From Salinithrix halophila (GTDB lineage Bacteria; Bacillota; Bacilli; Thermoactinomycetales; DSM-45169), in the NCBI RefSeq assembly GCF_042650125.1, contig NZ_JBHSAP010000015.1, positions 1-64,000 on the forward strand: a DNA stretch of 64,000 bases, read 5' to 3'. Position 1 is the stretch's first letter. Each line of letters starts with the position of its first letter. Both the position numbers and the translations under genes were made by a program. The notes beneath the pieces were generated by a model that was not told where the DNA came from, made no database searches, and worked only from the letters and a program-made list of their open reading frames with translations. Below, one piece after another: positions 8,286 through 16,014 of the stretch.

Positions 8286-9212
8286 TTACGTAGTCAAATC
8301 GCCGACCGACCGTTTGCGTCGGATACCGGCGAGCCTTTTCACACCCATGACCACCAAGAGAATCATTACTGCCACCAATACGATGGTTCCTCCCGAAGCC
8401 CAATCCAGGTAAAAAGCTGCCATCAAGCCGGTAAGAACTGCCGTCTGGGCAAAAAGGACGGAATAGAGGATGGTTTGCCGAAAACTATTGGCAATCTGCA
8501 AACTGGCCGCCACCGGAAGCGTGATCAATCCGGAAACGAGGAGAATCCCCACTACTCGAATCGAAGCCGTAATTACCATCGCCACAGCCAAACTAAAAAG
8601 CAGGTTGAGCCAACGGCGAGGGATTCCAGAATGAACTGCGCTCTCCTCATCAAAGGAAAGAGCAAAGAGCTCTTTGTAAAATACCGTTACAATCGCTAAT
8701 ACCAATACGCCAGCCCCAACGATGGCACCGATTTCCGACTTCCCGACTGCGAGAATGCTGCCGAAAAGATACCCCGCCACATCCACATTAAATCCGTCAG
8801 CCGCACTGATCAACACCACACCGAGTCCGATTCCTCCAGAGAGGATCACCGGAATGGCCAACTCCTGGTATGAGCGGTAAAGCCTTCTGAGCTGTTCCAC
8901 AAAAACCGAGGCAGTCAGGGAAAACCCCATCCCCATATAAAGCGGGTTGATTGAGGCAAAAGCAGCATGTTTCTGTAGCAGGAGCCCTGCCGCCACACCG
9001 GAGAGAGTGACGTGGGCCAGGGCATCGGCAATGAGAGACAGCCGACGCACCACCAAAAAAACACCGACGACCGGCGAAATAAGGCCGATGACGAGCCCCG
9101 CGACCAGCGCCCGTTGCATAAACCCATAATGTAAAATTAAATCAATCATATCCCATGGCGACGCCGGGAAGGCATCTCCTACCTCCTTTTTCAGTCCGAC
9201 GGCATCGGACAT
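8286..9212 (-). CDS. znuB: Zinc ABC transporter permease, ZnuB/AdcB type
   Basis: 308 aa integral membrane protein of the ABC-3 family (Zn/Mn import) with about eight membrane segments. Recognisable family stretches are LVIGLISPVVGVFLVVRRLS and ADALAHVTLSGVAAG. The first codon follows the znuC stop directly (TGA then ATG), indicating translational coupling. An internal start at MIDLILHYG is possible, since the first 23 residues are not family-like. No substrate-binding lipoprotein gene (znuA) is in the cluster, so it must be elsewhere. Confidence 0.92.
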   Translation of the reverse strand: MSDAVGLKKEVGDAFPASPWDMIDLILHYGFMQRALVAGLVIGLISPVVGVFLVVRRLSLIADALAHVTLSGVAAGLLLQKHAAFASINPLYMGMGFSLTASVFVEQLRRLYRSYQELAIPVILSGGIGLGVVLISAADGFNVDVAGYLFGSILAVGKSEIGAIVGAGVLVLAIVTVFYKELFALSFDEESAVHSGIPRRWLNLLFSLAVAMVITASIRVVGILLVSGLITLPVAASLQIANSFRQTILYSVLFAQTAVLTGLMAAFYLDWASGGTIVLVAVMILLVVMGVKRLAGIRRKRSVGDLTT

Positions 9213-9980
9213 TCAGCCGACAGGAGACTCGTGATCATGTTCCATCACCTGTACGCGATGACCATAAGCAGCGGTCAAAATCCGTTCCCGCTCTCGGGAA
9301 AATTCCTCAGCATCTCCGTGAAAATGGAGTTGCCGGTTCAGACAGGCAATCCGGTCGACATACGTGGTGATCGCCCCGATATCATGCGTAACCAACAAGA
9401 GGGAAAGCCCCTGTCTCCGGTGCAAATCTGCAAGCAACCGATAAAAACGTTCCGCTGCCCGTGCATCCACTCCCACCGTCGGTTCATCGAGGATCAACAA
9501 GTCCGGGTCTGAAACCAACGCCCGTGCGATAAAGGCTCTCTGCTGCTGACCACCGGAGAGTTTTCCGATATTCCGGCGGGCGAACCCACTCAGATCCACT
9601 TGTTCAATCGCCCTATCCACCGCTTCCCAATGAATACGCTTCATGCGGCGGAAAAGCCCTAACTTGCCGGAAAGCCCCGAGGCAACCACTTCCCGCACAG
9701 TCGCTGGAAAGCCTAAGTTGAAGCTATTGGCCTTTTGGGATACATACCCAATCCGGGACCAGGAACGAAAGCGGCGAAGGGGCTCACCAAAGAGTCTCAC
9801 CTCCCCCGAATCTGGGGAAAGAGAACCCAACGCCAACTTGATCAGCGTTGATTTACCCGATCCGTTGGGGCCGACGAGGCCGAGGAATTCACCCCGCTTT
9901 AAGGTCAAGTTTACCCCTTCCAAAACAGGTTGGTTTTCATAGGAAAAATGAAGTTCTTTCAATTCCAGCATGTTATCCAT
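9213..9980 (-). CDS. znuC: Zinc ABC transporter ATP-binding protein ZnuC
   Basis: 255 aa ATPase with Walker A (GPNGSGKSTL), Q-loop (YVSQKANSF), ABC signature (LSGGQQQR), Walker B (LLILDEPTVGVD) and switch His (LVTHD). The C-terminus is His-rich (GHRVQVMEHDHESP), as in zinc transporters. First gene of znuC-znuB-zur-tadA. The SD before the ATG is weak. A leader of about 115 nt runs from the predicted promoter and contains an inverted repeat (9988-9994 with 10020-10026). Confidence 0.94.
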   Translation of the reverse strand: MDNMLELKELHFSYENQPVLEGVNLTLKRGEFLGLVGPNGSGKSTLIKLALGSLSPDSGEVRLFGEPLRRFRSWSRIGYVSQKANSFNLGFPATVREVVASGLSGKLGLFRRMKRIHWEAVDRAIEQVDLSGFARRNIGKLSGGQQQRAFIARALVSDPDLLILDEPTVGVDARAAERFYRLLADLHRRQGLSLLLVTHDIGAITTYVDRIACLNRQLHFHGDAEEFSRERERILTAAYGHRVQVMEHDHESPVG

Positions 9981-10103
9981 GACAGTTGGCTGCCTTTTTG
10001 ATTCCGATTCAAAGAGTAAGGCAGCCAGGCCCTCCTTTTTTTACAGGCTGAAACCCAGACAGGGAAAATTTTTCTGTTGCGCCCGATCAAGTTGTTGTAG
10101 CCC

Positions 10104-10150
10104 ATTATAAAGCAATCCCATCTTTTTGTAAAACGGAAGAATTACGTTTT
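10104..10150 (-). promoter_or_regulatory. Promoter of the zinc operon with overlapping Zur box
   Basis: Minus-strand -35 TTTACA (10127-10132), 17-nt spacer and a perfect -10 TATAAT (10104-10109). A 21-bp imperfect palindrome at 10130-10150 (arms AAAACG and CGTTTT, core AAGAATTA) matches the B. subtilis Zur box at about 16 of 20 defined positions and overlaps the -35. Repression when zinc is plentiful follows. An overlapping ORF here (10041-10304) is not a gene. Confidence 0.75.
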
Positions 10151-10270
10151 TGCTTCTACCCGATAAAAAAGCCACCCTGACCGGGCGGCAATTATCATAA
10201 GGGTTATTTTGAATTAGGCGGGACTTGATCGCCTTTCTCTCGTCCTTGGCTTCGTCAATACACACCGTAA

Positions 10271-12394
10271 TCATTGCGATGTCCGTATTCGCGGAGAGAT
10301 CCAACGACCCCAGATGAAGGAGAAGCCTTCTTTAAGCAGATAAGCTCCTACCAGGTAACCCAATAACACACCGCTGTGGTGAAGTAACAAGGATGTATCG
10401 CCGGTGGAAATCGCGGCACGCAGTCCTTCCACAGAGTAACTCATCGGCAGGTAGGGATGAATGTCCTGGAAGAAGGAAGGTAACATCTCCACAGGATAGG
10501 TTCCTGCACTGGAAGTGAGTTGAAGCATCAGAATCACGATCGCCAGGAAACGCCCCACATCTTTGAACAGGGTGACCAACATGTGGTTAATCGCTGTAAA
10601 GGTGAAGGCCGTGAGTACAGAAAAGAGGTAAAGCCAGCCTGTTAACTCGGGACGAATCCCCACGAGATGGATGAGGGCAGCCACCAGCAGAATGGCCTGC
10701 ATTGCCCCCACTGCGAGGGCAGAGGGGATGGAAAGGGGTTGGTGATTACCCAGAATCGGTCGTTTCAAATCAAGGACCGTGAATAGGATCATAGCTCCCA
10801 CCCAGAGGGAAAGGGAGATAAAGTAAGGCGCAAAACCGGTGGCATAATTGGGAACCTCACTGACGGTATCTTTGTCCACCGCTACAGGATTAGCAATCTG
10901 ATCGGCTTTTTTGTCCTTACCCATCAGTTGGTCTTTGGCATCATTTACGCCTTGAGCCAGTTTATCCGCCAGCGTCCCTTGGCCGTCCCAGATTTTCTGC
11001 AAACCATCCCCCAACTTCTGCATTCCGCCATCCAACTTGGAAAGACCGTTGGAAAGCTTTCCTGGGGCCTGAGCCAGCTGATCCAGGCCACCTTTCAATC
11101 GCTGTGCACCGGTAAGGAGGTTCGACAGCGCTGTATTCACCTGGTTCAGACCATCTGTTACCTTGGAAGACCCAGCCTGAAGTTGATCAAACGCGGCGAT
11201 CTGTTTGTCAAATCCGGTCTGAATCTGACCGAGCCCGCCAATGACGATACTTTGTCCTTTATACATTCGGTCCACGTCAGAACGGGCTTTTTTCAGATCG
11301 TTTTCCAGCGAGACGGCCCGATTCAGCAGATTCTGATGCTCAGCCCGTTGTTGATCAAGGGCTCCTTTCAGTCGCTGCATATCCGGATCGTCCTTCAATT
11401 CCGGGTGTTTTTCCAACAGACGGTTGTATGCCTCGTCTGTCTTCCCGCTCCCCGCCTGAATGCGGCGGGCCAAATCGGAAATAAAAGCAGCTCCTTCGCT
11501 CAATTTCGGGTTGGCGAGTTTATTGCGGATCTCCCCGATTCCCTGCTGAACTTGTTCGGCAATACTTTTTAACTGAGGAAGGTCTTGACCTTTCTCCTTC
11601 ACTTCCTCCCGCATGGTTCCAATTCCCTGCGTCACTCGGGAGGAACCATCCGCTAATTGACCGATGACATTCTTCACCTTTTGCTGGCCTTGAACCAGCT
11701 TACCCGCACCCGTCTGCAGTTGACCAATCGCCTGCCCCAATTGATTGACTCCGCCCTGGATGGTTGATGTCCCTTTTTCCAGTTTACCGGCTGCACCGGC
11801 TGCCTTCTTCGTCGCCCCCTCCAGCTGGTCAGCCCCGTTGGAAGCTTTGGCAAGGTCGGTGGTCGATTTGCTTAACTTGTCAAATATCCCTTGGGCATAG
11901 GTTTTTGTCAGGTTCCGTTCCACCTCGTCCTGAAGCGATTGAATCACTCGTTTTCCCATCTGGGAGGAGAGGTAGTTGGAACCCTCATTGGCATAATACT
12001 GAATATGCCCTTTTTGAGGATGACGATTTTTCACACTGGCTGCCCGTTCAGAGAACTCCTCGGGAATGACGATCCCCAGATAATAACGGTTCTCCTTGAA
12101 TCCCTTTTTCATTTCATCTCGGCTGACGAAGATCCATTGGAGTTTGGGATCTTCCTTCATATTCGCAACCAACTCGTCGCCGACGTTGATTTTTTCTCCA
12201 TCAACCGTGGCCCCCCGATCCTCATTGACCACAGCAACCGGAAGGTTATCCATCTTCCCATAGGGATTGTAGAAGGCGGTTAGGTACAGGACACTGTAGA
12301 CCAGTGGAACCATCAAAATCCCAAGCAAAACAATAATGAGCGGGCGGTGCCGCCAAATCTCATACAGAGCGAGCGTCTCTTTTCTCCGTTTCAT
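10271..12394 (-). CDS. yhgE: YhgE/Pip family membrane protein
   Basis: 707 aa. An N-terminal membrane segment (about 15-35) precedes the conserved YhgE/Pip domain (YNPYGKMDNLPVAVVNEDRG). A long extracytoplasmic Gln/Leu/Gly-rich coiled-coil stretch (about 190-500) shows repeated xxLxxGxxQLxxG units. The C-terminus has about five membrane segments, related to ABC-2 permeases. The family includes phage infection protein (Pip) of Lactococcus and EsaA of type VII secretion; the molecular role is not settled. No other ESX gene is nearby, so I do not call it EsaA. It is preceded by a TetR repressor with an operator on the promoter, as in B. subtilis yhgD-yhgE. Confidence 0.88.
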   Translation of the reverse strand: MKRRKETLALYEIWRHRPLIIVLLGILMVPLVYSVLYLTAFYNPYGKMDNLPVAVVNEDRGATVDGEKINVGDELVANMKEDPKLQWIFVSRDEMKKGFKENRYYLGIVIPEEFSERAASVKNRHPQKGHIQYYANEGSNYLSSQMGKRVIQSLQDEVERNLTKTYAQGIFDKLSKSTTDLAKASNGADQLEGATKKAAGAAGKLEKGTSTIQGGVNQLGQAIGQLQTGAGKLVQGQQKVKNVIGQLADGSSRVTQGIGTMREEVKEKGQDLPQLKSIAEQVQQGIGEIRNKLANPKLSEGAAFISDLARRIQAGSGKTDEAYNRLLEKHPELKDDPDMQRLKGALDQQRAEHQNLLNRAVSLENDLKKARSDVDRMYKGQSIVIGGLGQIQTGFDKQIAAFDQLQAGSSKVTDGLNQVNTALSNLLTGAQRLKGGLDQLAQAPGKLSNGLSKLDGGMQKLGDGLQKIWDGQGTLADKLAQGVNDAKDQLMGKDKKADQIANPVAVDKDTVSEVPNYATGFAPYFISLSLWVGAMILFTVLDLKRPILGNHQPLSIPSALAVGAMQAILLVAALIHLVGIRPELTGWLYLFSVLTAFTFTAINHMLVTLFKDVGRFLAIVILMLQLTSSAGTYPVEMLPSFFQDIHPYLPMSYSVEGLRAAISTGDTSLLLHHSGVLLGYLVGAYLLKEGFSFIWGRWISPRIRTSQ

Positions 12395-12458
12395 ATGGAT
12401 TGAACATCCTTTCTACTTACAAGTCGGATTACTGACATTCAATCGTATCAGGAGAAAA

Positions 12459-12472
12459 ACTGACCGGTCAGT
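12459..12472 (-). promoter_or_regulatory. TetR-family operator upstream of yhgE
   Basis: A perfect 14-bp palindrome, ACTGACCGGTCAGT, lies just downstream of the -10 of the yhgE promoter, about where transcription should start. It is the expected target of the TetR protein encoded next door. Confidence 0.7.
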
Positions 12473-12481
12473 ACAAAAATG

Positions 12482-12510
12482 ATTATAACGCCTCCCAACT
12501 TTTTTGAAAA
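12482..12510 (-). promoter_or_regulatory. Promoter of yhgE
   Basis: Minus-strand -35 TTTTCA (12505-12510), 17-nt spacer, -10 TATAAT (12482-12487). The TetR palindrome lies at about +1 to +16. Confidence 0.6.
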
Positions 12511-12524
12511 GGGGGGCTTTTGAC

Positions 12525-13127
12525 CTATTTTGTTGGTAAAAGAAGACCTTGGTAAAGAAGACTCTCGAGTGTTTCCACCACCAGGGGAGCCCGATGTTCC
12601 GCAAGATCCGCTCCCGTAACCTCCGGGCAACGGAAAATCTCCTGTAAAACCGTCACACTGACCGCACCGAAGATAGCGACGGCGGCTTCCGATCCCTTGA
12701 GTCGTCGGAACCGTCCTGCATTCATACCTCGTTCCAATACTTCCTCTATGATCGATTCTAGTTCGCGAATCCGGGCCCGAAATTCAATCTGCCGCTCCTT
12801 GGACCCCCATACTTCTGTAAGCAGCAGTTTAGCAAAGGTACCGTTTTGAAAGAGATAATCCACTTCCGCCTCCAGAAGACCGCGTAACTGGCGGGCAGGA
12901 TCCTCCTCCACCTCGGTCCGGCGGCGGACATACGCCATCATCTTCTCCAACCCGTCATTCATCAAGGCGACGAACAACTCGTCTTTTCCCTTGAAATGAT
13001 AATAAATCGTTCCCTTGGCCACCCCGGCCTCCCGGGCGATATCATCCATTTTCGCCCGTTCGAATCCCTGCTCGGCGAATACTTTCACAGCCGCACGAAA
13101 GAGATGTTCCACTGTTTCCTGTCCCAT
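12525..13127 (-). CDS. TetR family transcriptional repressor
   Basis: About 200 aa. The N-terminal helix-turn-helix has the TetR signature (AREAGVAKGTIYYHFKGKDELF, read in two parts); the variable C-terminus presumably binds a ligand and dimerises. The start is ATG 13127, preceded by GGGGG (13136-13140); the frame is open to 13151. It lies upstream of yhgE on the same strand, and a palindrome between them is the likely operator. By comparison with B. subtilis YhgD it probably represses yhgE; the inducing ligand is unknown. Confidence 0.9.
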   Translation of the reverse strand: MGQETVEHLFRAAVKVFAEQGFERAKMDDIAREAGVAKGTIYYHFKGKDELFVALMNDGLEKMMAYVRRRTEVEEDPARQLRGLLEAEVDYLFQNGTFAKLLLTEVWGSKERQIEFRARIRELESIIEEVLERGMNAGRFRRLKGSEAAVAIFGAVSVTVLQEIFRCPEVTGADLAEHRAPLVVETLESLLYQGLLLPTK

Positions 13128-13208
13128 GTCTTCTACCCCCTTATACCCCATTCTTTACAGAAAAAACGTCTCCCCTCTCACCCGAGAAAAGGAAGACGTC
13201 CCATCCGT

Positions 13209-13284
13209 TGGCGCACCCGAGAGGAATCGAACCTCCGACACGCGGTTTAGGAAACCGCTGCTCTATCCACTGAGCTACGGGCGC
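13209..13284 (-). tRNA. tRNA-Arg (anticodon CCU)
   Basis: 76 nt, acceptor GCGCCCG with CGGGTGC, encoded CCA. D arm TAGCTCAGTGGATAGAGCA; anticodon loop TTCCTAA gives CCU (reads AGG); T arm GGTTCGATTCC. Confidence 0.96.
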
Positions 13285-13299
13285 ACAAATTCAACAATG

Positions 13300-13329
13300 A
13301 TTGTAGCACAGTCTTTGCTCCTCCCGCAA
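13300..13329 (-). promoter_or_regulatory. Promoter of tRNA-Arg(CCU)
   Basis: Minus-strand -35 TTGCGG (13324-13329), 18-nt spacer, -10 TACAAT (13300-13305), 15 nt from the tRNA. Confidence 0.6.
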
Positions 13330-13342
13330 CCGGATTCACCCG

Positions 13343-13369
13343 AAAAGGCTGCCCTCGATGAGGGCAGCC
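13343..13369 (-). terminator. Terminator after the small SOS-box gene
   Basis: The strong stem GGCTGCCCTC / GAGGGCAGCC (13347-13369) is followed by TTTT on the minus strand. It ends the transcript of the 48-codon gene at 13386-13532. Confidence 0.85.
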
Positions 13370-13385
13370 GGCCAAAACACGGGAT

Positions 13386-13532
13386 CTACACAAGATCCCT
13401 TTTCTTGCGCCGTTTCTTTTCTTTTTTTTGTTTACGGATCCTTTCCCTCCATCGGAAAAAGGCTTCCGGCAGTTCCATCAAAATCCGTAGCAGAGAGACG
13501 CACGCAACCAACAGTTGAACCCATTTTTCCAT
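13386..13532 (-). CDS. Small basic-tailed protein under an SOS-type promoter (unrecognised)
   Basis: I do not recognise this 48-residue product. It has an N-terminal hydrophobic or amphipathic helix (WVQLLVACVSLLRILMEL), an aromatic turn (PEAFFRWRERI), and a tail that is almost all Lys/Arg (about 17 basic residues in the last 22). GGGGG lies 8 nt before the ATG, a promoter with a perfect -10 lies 60 nt upstream, and a terminator follows within 20 nt, so it looks like a complete monocistronic gene. A near-consensus LexA box touches the -10, suggesting DNA-damage induction. SOS-induced small membrane proteins in other bacteria (YneA, SidA) block division; any such role here is inference. Confidence 0.7.
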   Translation of the reverse strand: MEKWVQLLVACVSLLRILMELPEAFFRWRERIRKQKKEKKRRKKRDLV

Positions 13533-13590
13533 TTCGCATTCCCCCTTTTCGGAGGCGGCTCCCGGGAATTAGTGGTTCGTCCTTGTCTCG

Positions 13591-13609
13591 ATTATAGAAC
13601 ATACGTTCG
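13591..13609 (-). promoter_or_regulatory. Promoter with LexA (SOS) box
   Basis: Minus-strand -10 TATAAT (13591-13596). The box CGAACGTATGTTCT (13596-13609) matches the Bacillus SOS consensus CGAACRNRYGTTYC at 13 of 14 positions and overlaps the -10 by one base. The -35 (TATTAC at 17 nt) is poor. Confidence 0.65.
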
Positions 13610-13718
13610 TAAAGTAATAGTGATTCGACAAAAATAGTGCCTATTCTCGCTAAGAATTTTAGGGAGCACTGGAAAGAGGGAATTCGGAGAACTGGTCCTT
13701 AAGGCCGGAAGGAATAGA

Positions 13719-13748
13719 AAGGTCCGCTCCACCTGTGGAACGGACCTT
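13719..13748. terminator. Bidirectional terminator after asnB
   Basis: Inverted repeat GGTCCG(C/T)TCCAC / GTGGA(A/G)CGGACC, flanked by A-rich and T-rich sides, 7 nt beyond the asnB stop. Confidence 0.8.
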
Positions 13749-13754
13749 TTCTAT

Positions 13755-15599
13755 CTATGCGAGTCGCACCTTGTATTCCCTCATCCAAAGATCCAATTGG
13801 ACGACCCAAGCAAACAATTGGGGGACATTCATCAGCTGACCAAACCAGGGGAGGTTCACCTTTTCCAGATCCCGAGCCGCGAAATTTCGCAAGGCATCCG
13901 TGTCCAACAGTTGTAGAACCGGCGAAGTGCCGGTGTCCAGGATGGCGAGCGCCTTATTTCGTACCGCCTCCAGATAAGCGGGGTTATGGGTTTTCGGGTA
14001 GGGACTTTTTTTGCGTTGAAGCACATCATCAGGGAGAACCCCAGCCATGGCTCGGCGCAAAAGCCCCTTTTCCCGCCCGTCCACCGCTTTCATCGACCAA
14101 GGAATATTCCACACGTATTCCACCAGATGATGATCACAGAAGGGAACACGTACCTCCAAGCCGACCGCCATACTCATCCGATCCTTCCGATCGAGGAGGG
14201 TGGGCATCCACCGGGTCAAGTTGAGATAAAAGATCTCCCGTATTCGGGCCTCCACAGGGTCTTCTCCAACCAGTCGCGGCACTTCAGCGAGCGCCTCCCG
14301 GTATCGATCCCCCACGTACTCCTCCCCCAGGATACGGGATTCTACCTCCGGGGAGTAAAATTGTATGCGTTCCCGGATGTAACGGGACCAGGGAAAGGTT
14401 TGGGCATGAACCATTTCCGGTCGATGAAACCAGGGATAACCGCCAAATACTTCGTCTGCACACTCCCCGGAAAGAACCACCGTAGCGTCCTGTTTAATGG
14501 CCTGACAGAAGAGAAGCAGGGAAGCATCGACATCAGCCATTCCGGGAAGGTCCCTCGCCCTGAGAGCAGCATCCAGCGCATCCACCAGCTCCCGCTGTTC
14601 AATCACCACGTCATGGTGGCGGCTGCCTAGGTGAGAGGACATCCGTCGAATCCAGGGGGCATCGGGATCTGGTTGGAACTCGTTGGCTTTGAAGAAGCGG
14701 TCATTTTCCTTGTAATCGACGGAGAAGGTGTCTAAAGGCCCCATACCGTTATCCCGAAAGTGGGAAGCTGCACAAGCTGAGATCGCGCTGGAGTCCAATC
14801 CCCCAGATAACATCGTACCCACCGGGACATCGGAAACGAGTTGCCTGCGGACGGCATCCTGAAAGAGTTCCCGCACCCGTTCTACGGTCGTCTCAAAGTC
14901 GTCTTCATGGGGCTGGCTCTCCAGGTTCCAGTACGACCGTATCGCCATCCGGTCCCGAGTCGCCTTCAGCCAACAGCCGGCCCGCAATTCTTCTACACCT
15001 TTGAATACTCCGTGCCCCGGCGTGCGGGAAGGACTCATGACCAGCACTTCCGCCAGCCCTTCCTCATCTAGCACCGGTTCGATTTCCGGATGGGCGAGGA
15101 GGGATTTCAGCTCAGAAGCAAAGAGGAGGCTTTGACCCCTGCGGGTATAAAAGAGCGGCTTCACACCGATCCGATCCCGGGCGATAAAAAGGCTCTCCTC
15201 CACCTCGTCCCAAATCGCAAAGGCGAAGATGCCGTTCAAATGCCGGGGCGCGTCTTCCCCCCACTCATCATAAGCCGCTAGAATCAATTCCGTATCCGAC
15301 CGCGTCCGCATCACATGCCCCCGGGACGTGAGCTCTCGGTTCAGCTCATCCATATTGTAGATCTCACCGTTATAAGTAATAATCCGGTTCCGATCATGCA
15401 AACGGCGGACCATGGGCTGCACGCCGCCTTCCGGGTCAATCACAATCAGGCGACGATGGGAGAGACCCGCTCGCCGGGACAACCAGAACCCTTCCGCATC
15501 CGGCCCACGGCAGATCAACTCTTTATTCATTTGTTCCAGGACACTCCGTTTTTGACTAACATCCCGCTCCCAGTCGATCCAACCGGATATTCCGCACAT
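13755..15599 (-). CDS. asnB: Asparagine synthetase, glutamine-hydrolysing
   Basis: About 614 aa. The start is ATG 15599 (SD GGAGGGG), giving MCGISGW, with Cys2 as the nucleophile of the class II glutaminase domain (1-210). The synthetase domain follows, with the PPi-loop motif SGGLDSSAI. The enzyme makes Asn from Asp, Gln and ATP. Length fits B. subtilis AsnO (sporulation-linked) slightly better than AsnB, so which paralogue it represents is open. It has its own terminator. Two perfect, facing DnaA boxes lie in its upstream region (15646-15669), between any promoter further up and the gene. Confidence 0.93.
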   Translation of the reverse strand: MCGISGWIDWERDVSQKRSVLEQMNKELICRGPDAEGFWLSRRAGLSHRRLIVIDPEGGVQPMVRRLHDRNRIITYNGEIYNMDELNRELTSRGHVMRTRSDTELILAAYDEWGEDAPRHLNGIFAFAIWDEVEESLFIARDRIGVKPLFYTRRGQSLLFASELKSLLAHPEIEPVLDEEGLAEVLVMSPSRTPGHGVFKGVEELRAGCWLKATRDRMAIRSYWNLESQPHEDDFETTVERVRELFQDAVRRQLVSDVPVGTMLSGGLDSSAISACAASHFRDNGMGPLDTFSVDYKENDRFFKANEFQPDPDAPWIRRMSSHLGSRHHDVVIEQRELVDALDAALRARDLPGMADVDASLLLFCQAIKQDATVVLSGECADEVFGGYPWFHRPEMVHAQTFPWSRYIRERIQFYSPEVESRILGEEYVGDRYREALAEVPRLVGEDPVEARIREIFYLNLTRWMPTLLDRKDRMSMAVGLEVRVPFCDHHLVEYVWNIPWSMKAVDGREKGLLRRAMAGVLPDDVLQRKKSPYPKTHNPAYLEAVRNKALAILDTGTSPVLQLLDTDALRNFAARDLEKVNLPWFGQLMNVPQLFAWVVQLDLWMREYKVRLA

Positions 15600-15645
15600 G
15601 ATTAGCACCCCTCCAACATGGGTGAGATCTCTTCATCAATACCGC

Positions 15646-15669
15646 TTATCCACAGCCACCTGTGGATAA
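15646..15669. promoter_or_regulatory. Pair of inverted perfect DnaA boxes upstream of asnB
   Basis: TTATCCACA (15646-15654) and TGTGGATAA (15661-15669) face each other with a 6-nt gap, forming a 10-bp-arm palindrome. The rest of the 415-bp region 15600-16014 is AT-rich and holds no gene that I can support. Confidence 0.7.
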
Positions 15670-16014
15670 ACGCCCATATCCATTCTATGTCGTCGGGGTG
15701 AAGAGGTGTGTATCGTAACTCTCTCGCCGTTGAAATGGCAAGCTTCTCAATTCATCGAGCGATTGGGGAGCAAAGACCTCTATAACTTATCCATCGGGTA
15801 GACTTTATTCTTCACAATAAGTGACCAAATATAGAATAATATTTACGAATATTCTCAAGGGATACGATCTTAGATGTCTATAGCCATGTGATTCCCAATA
15901 TTCAAGGGAGGGCCGCCAAAAAATCCAGCAAGGCGTAAACGAAATAAACGGGCTATTATCATCAATCATTGCATAAATTGAAAAATGATGATGTACGATA
16001 AGGAGTTGGATCAT

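Noticed and set aside
9987..10027. Inverted repeat TGGCTGCC / GGCAGCCA in the znuC leader, with an inner 17-bp palindrome at 9997-10013
   Set aside because: I first considered it as the Zur operator, but the site at 10130-10150 matches the Zur consensus much better and overlaps the promoter. It may only be a leader stem.
10041..10304. 87-codon minus-strand ORF downstream of yhgE
   Set aside because: It spans the predicted zinc-operon promoter and Zur box, overlaps the yhgE 3' end, has no SD, and its sequence is not protein-like.
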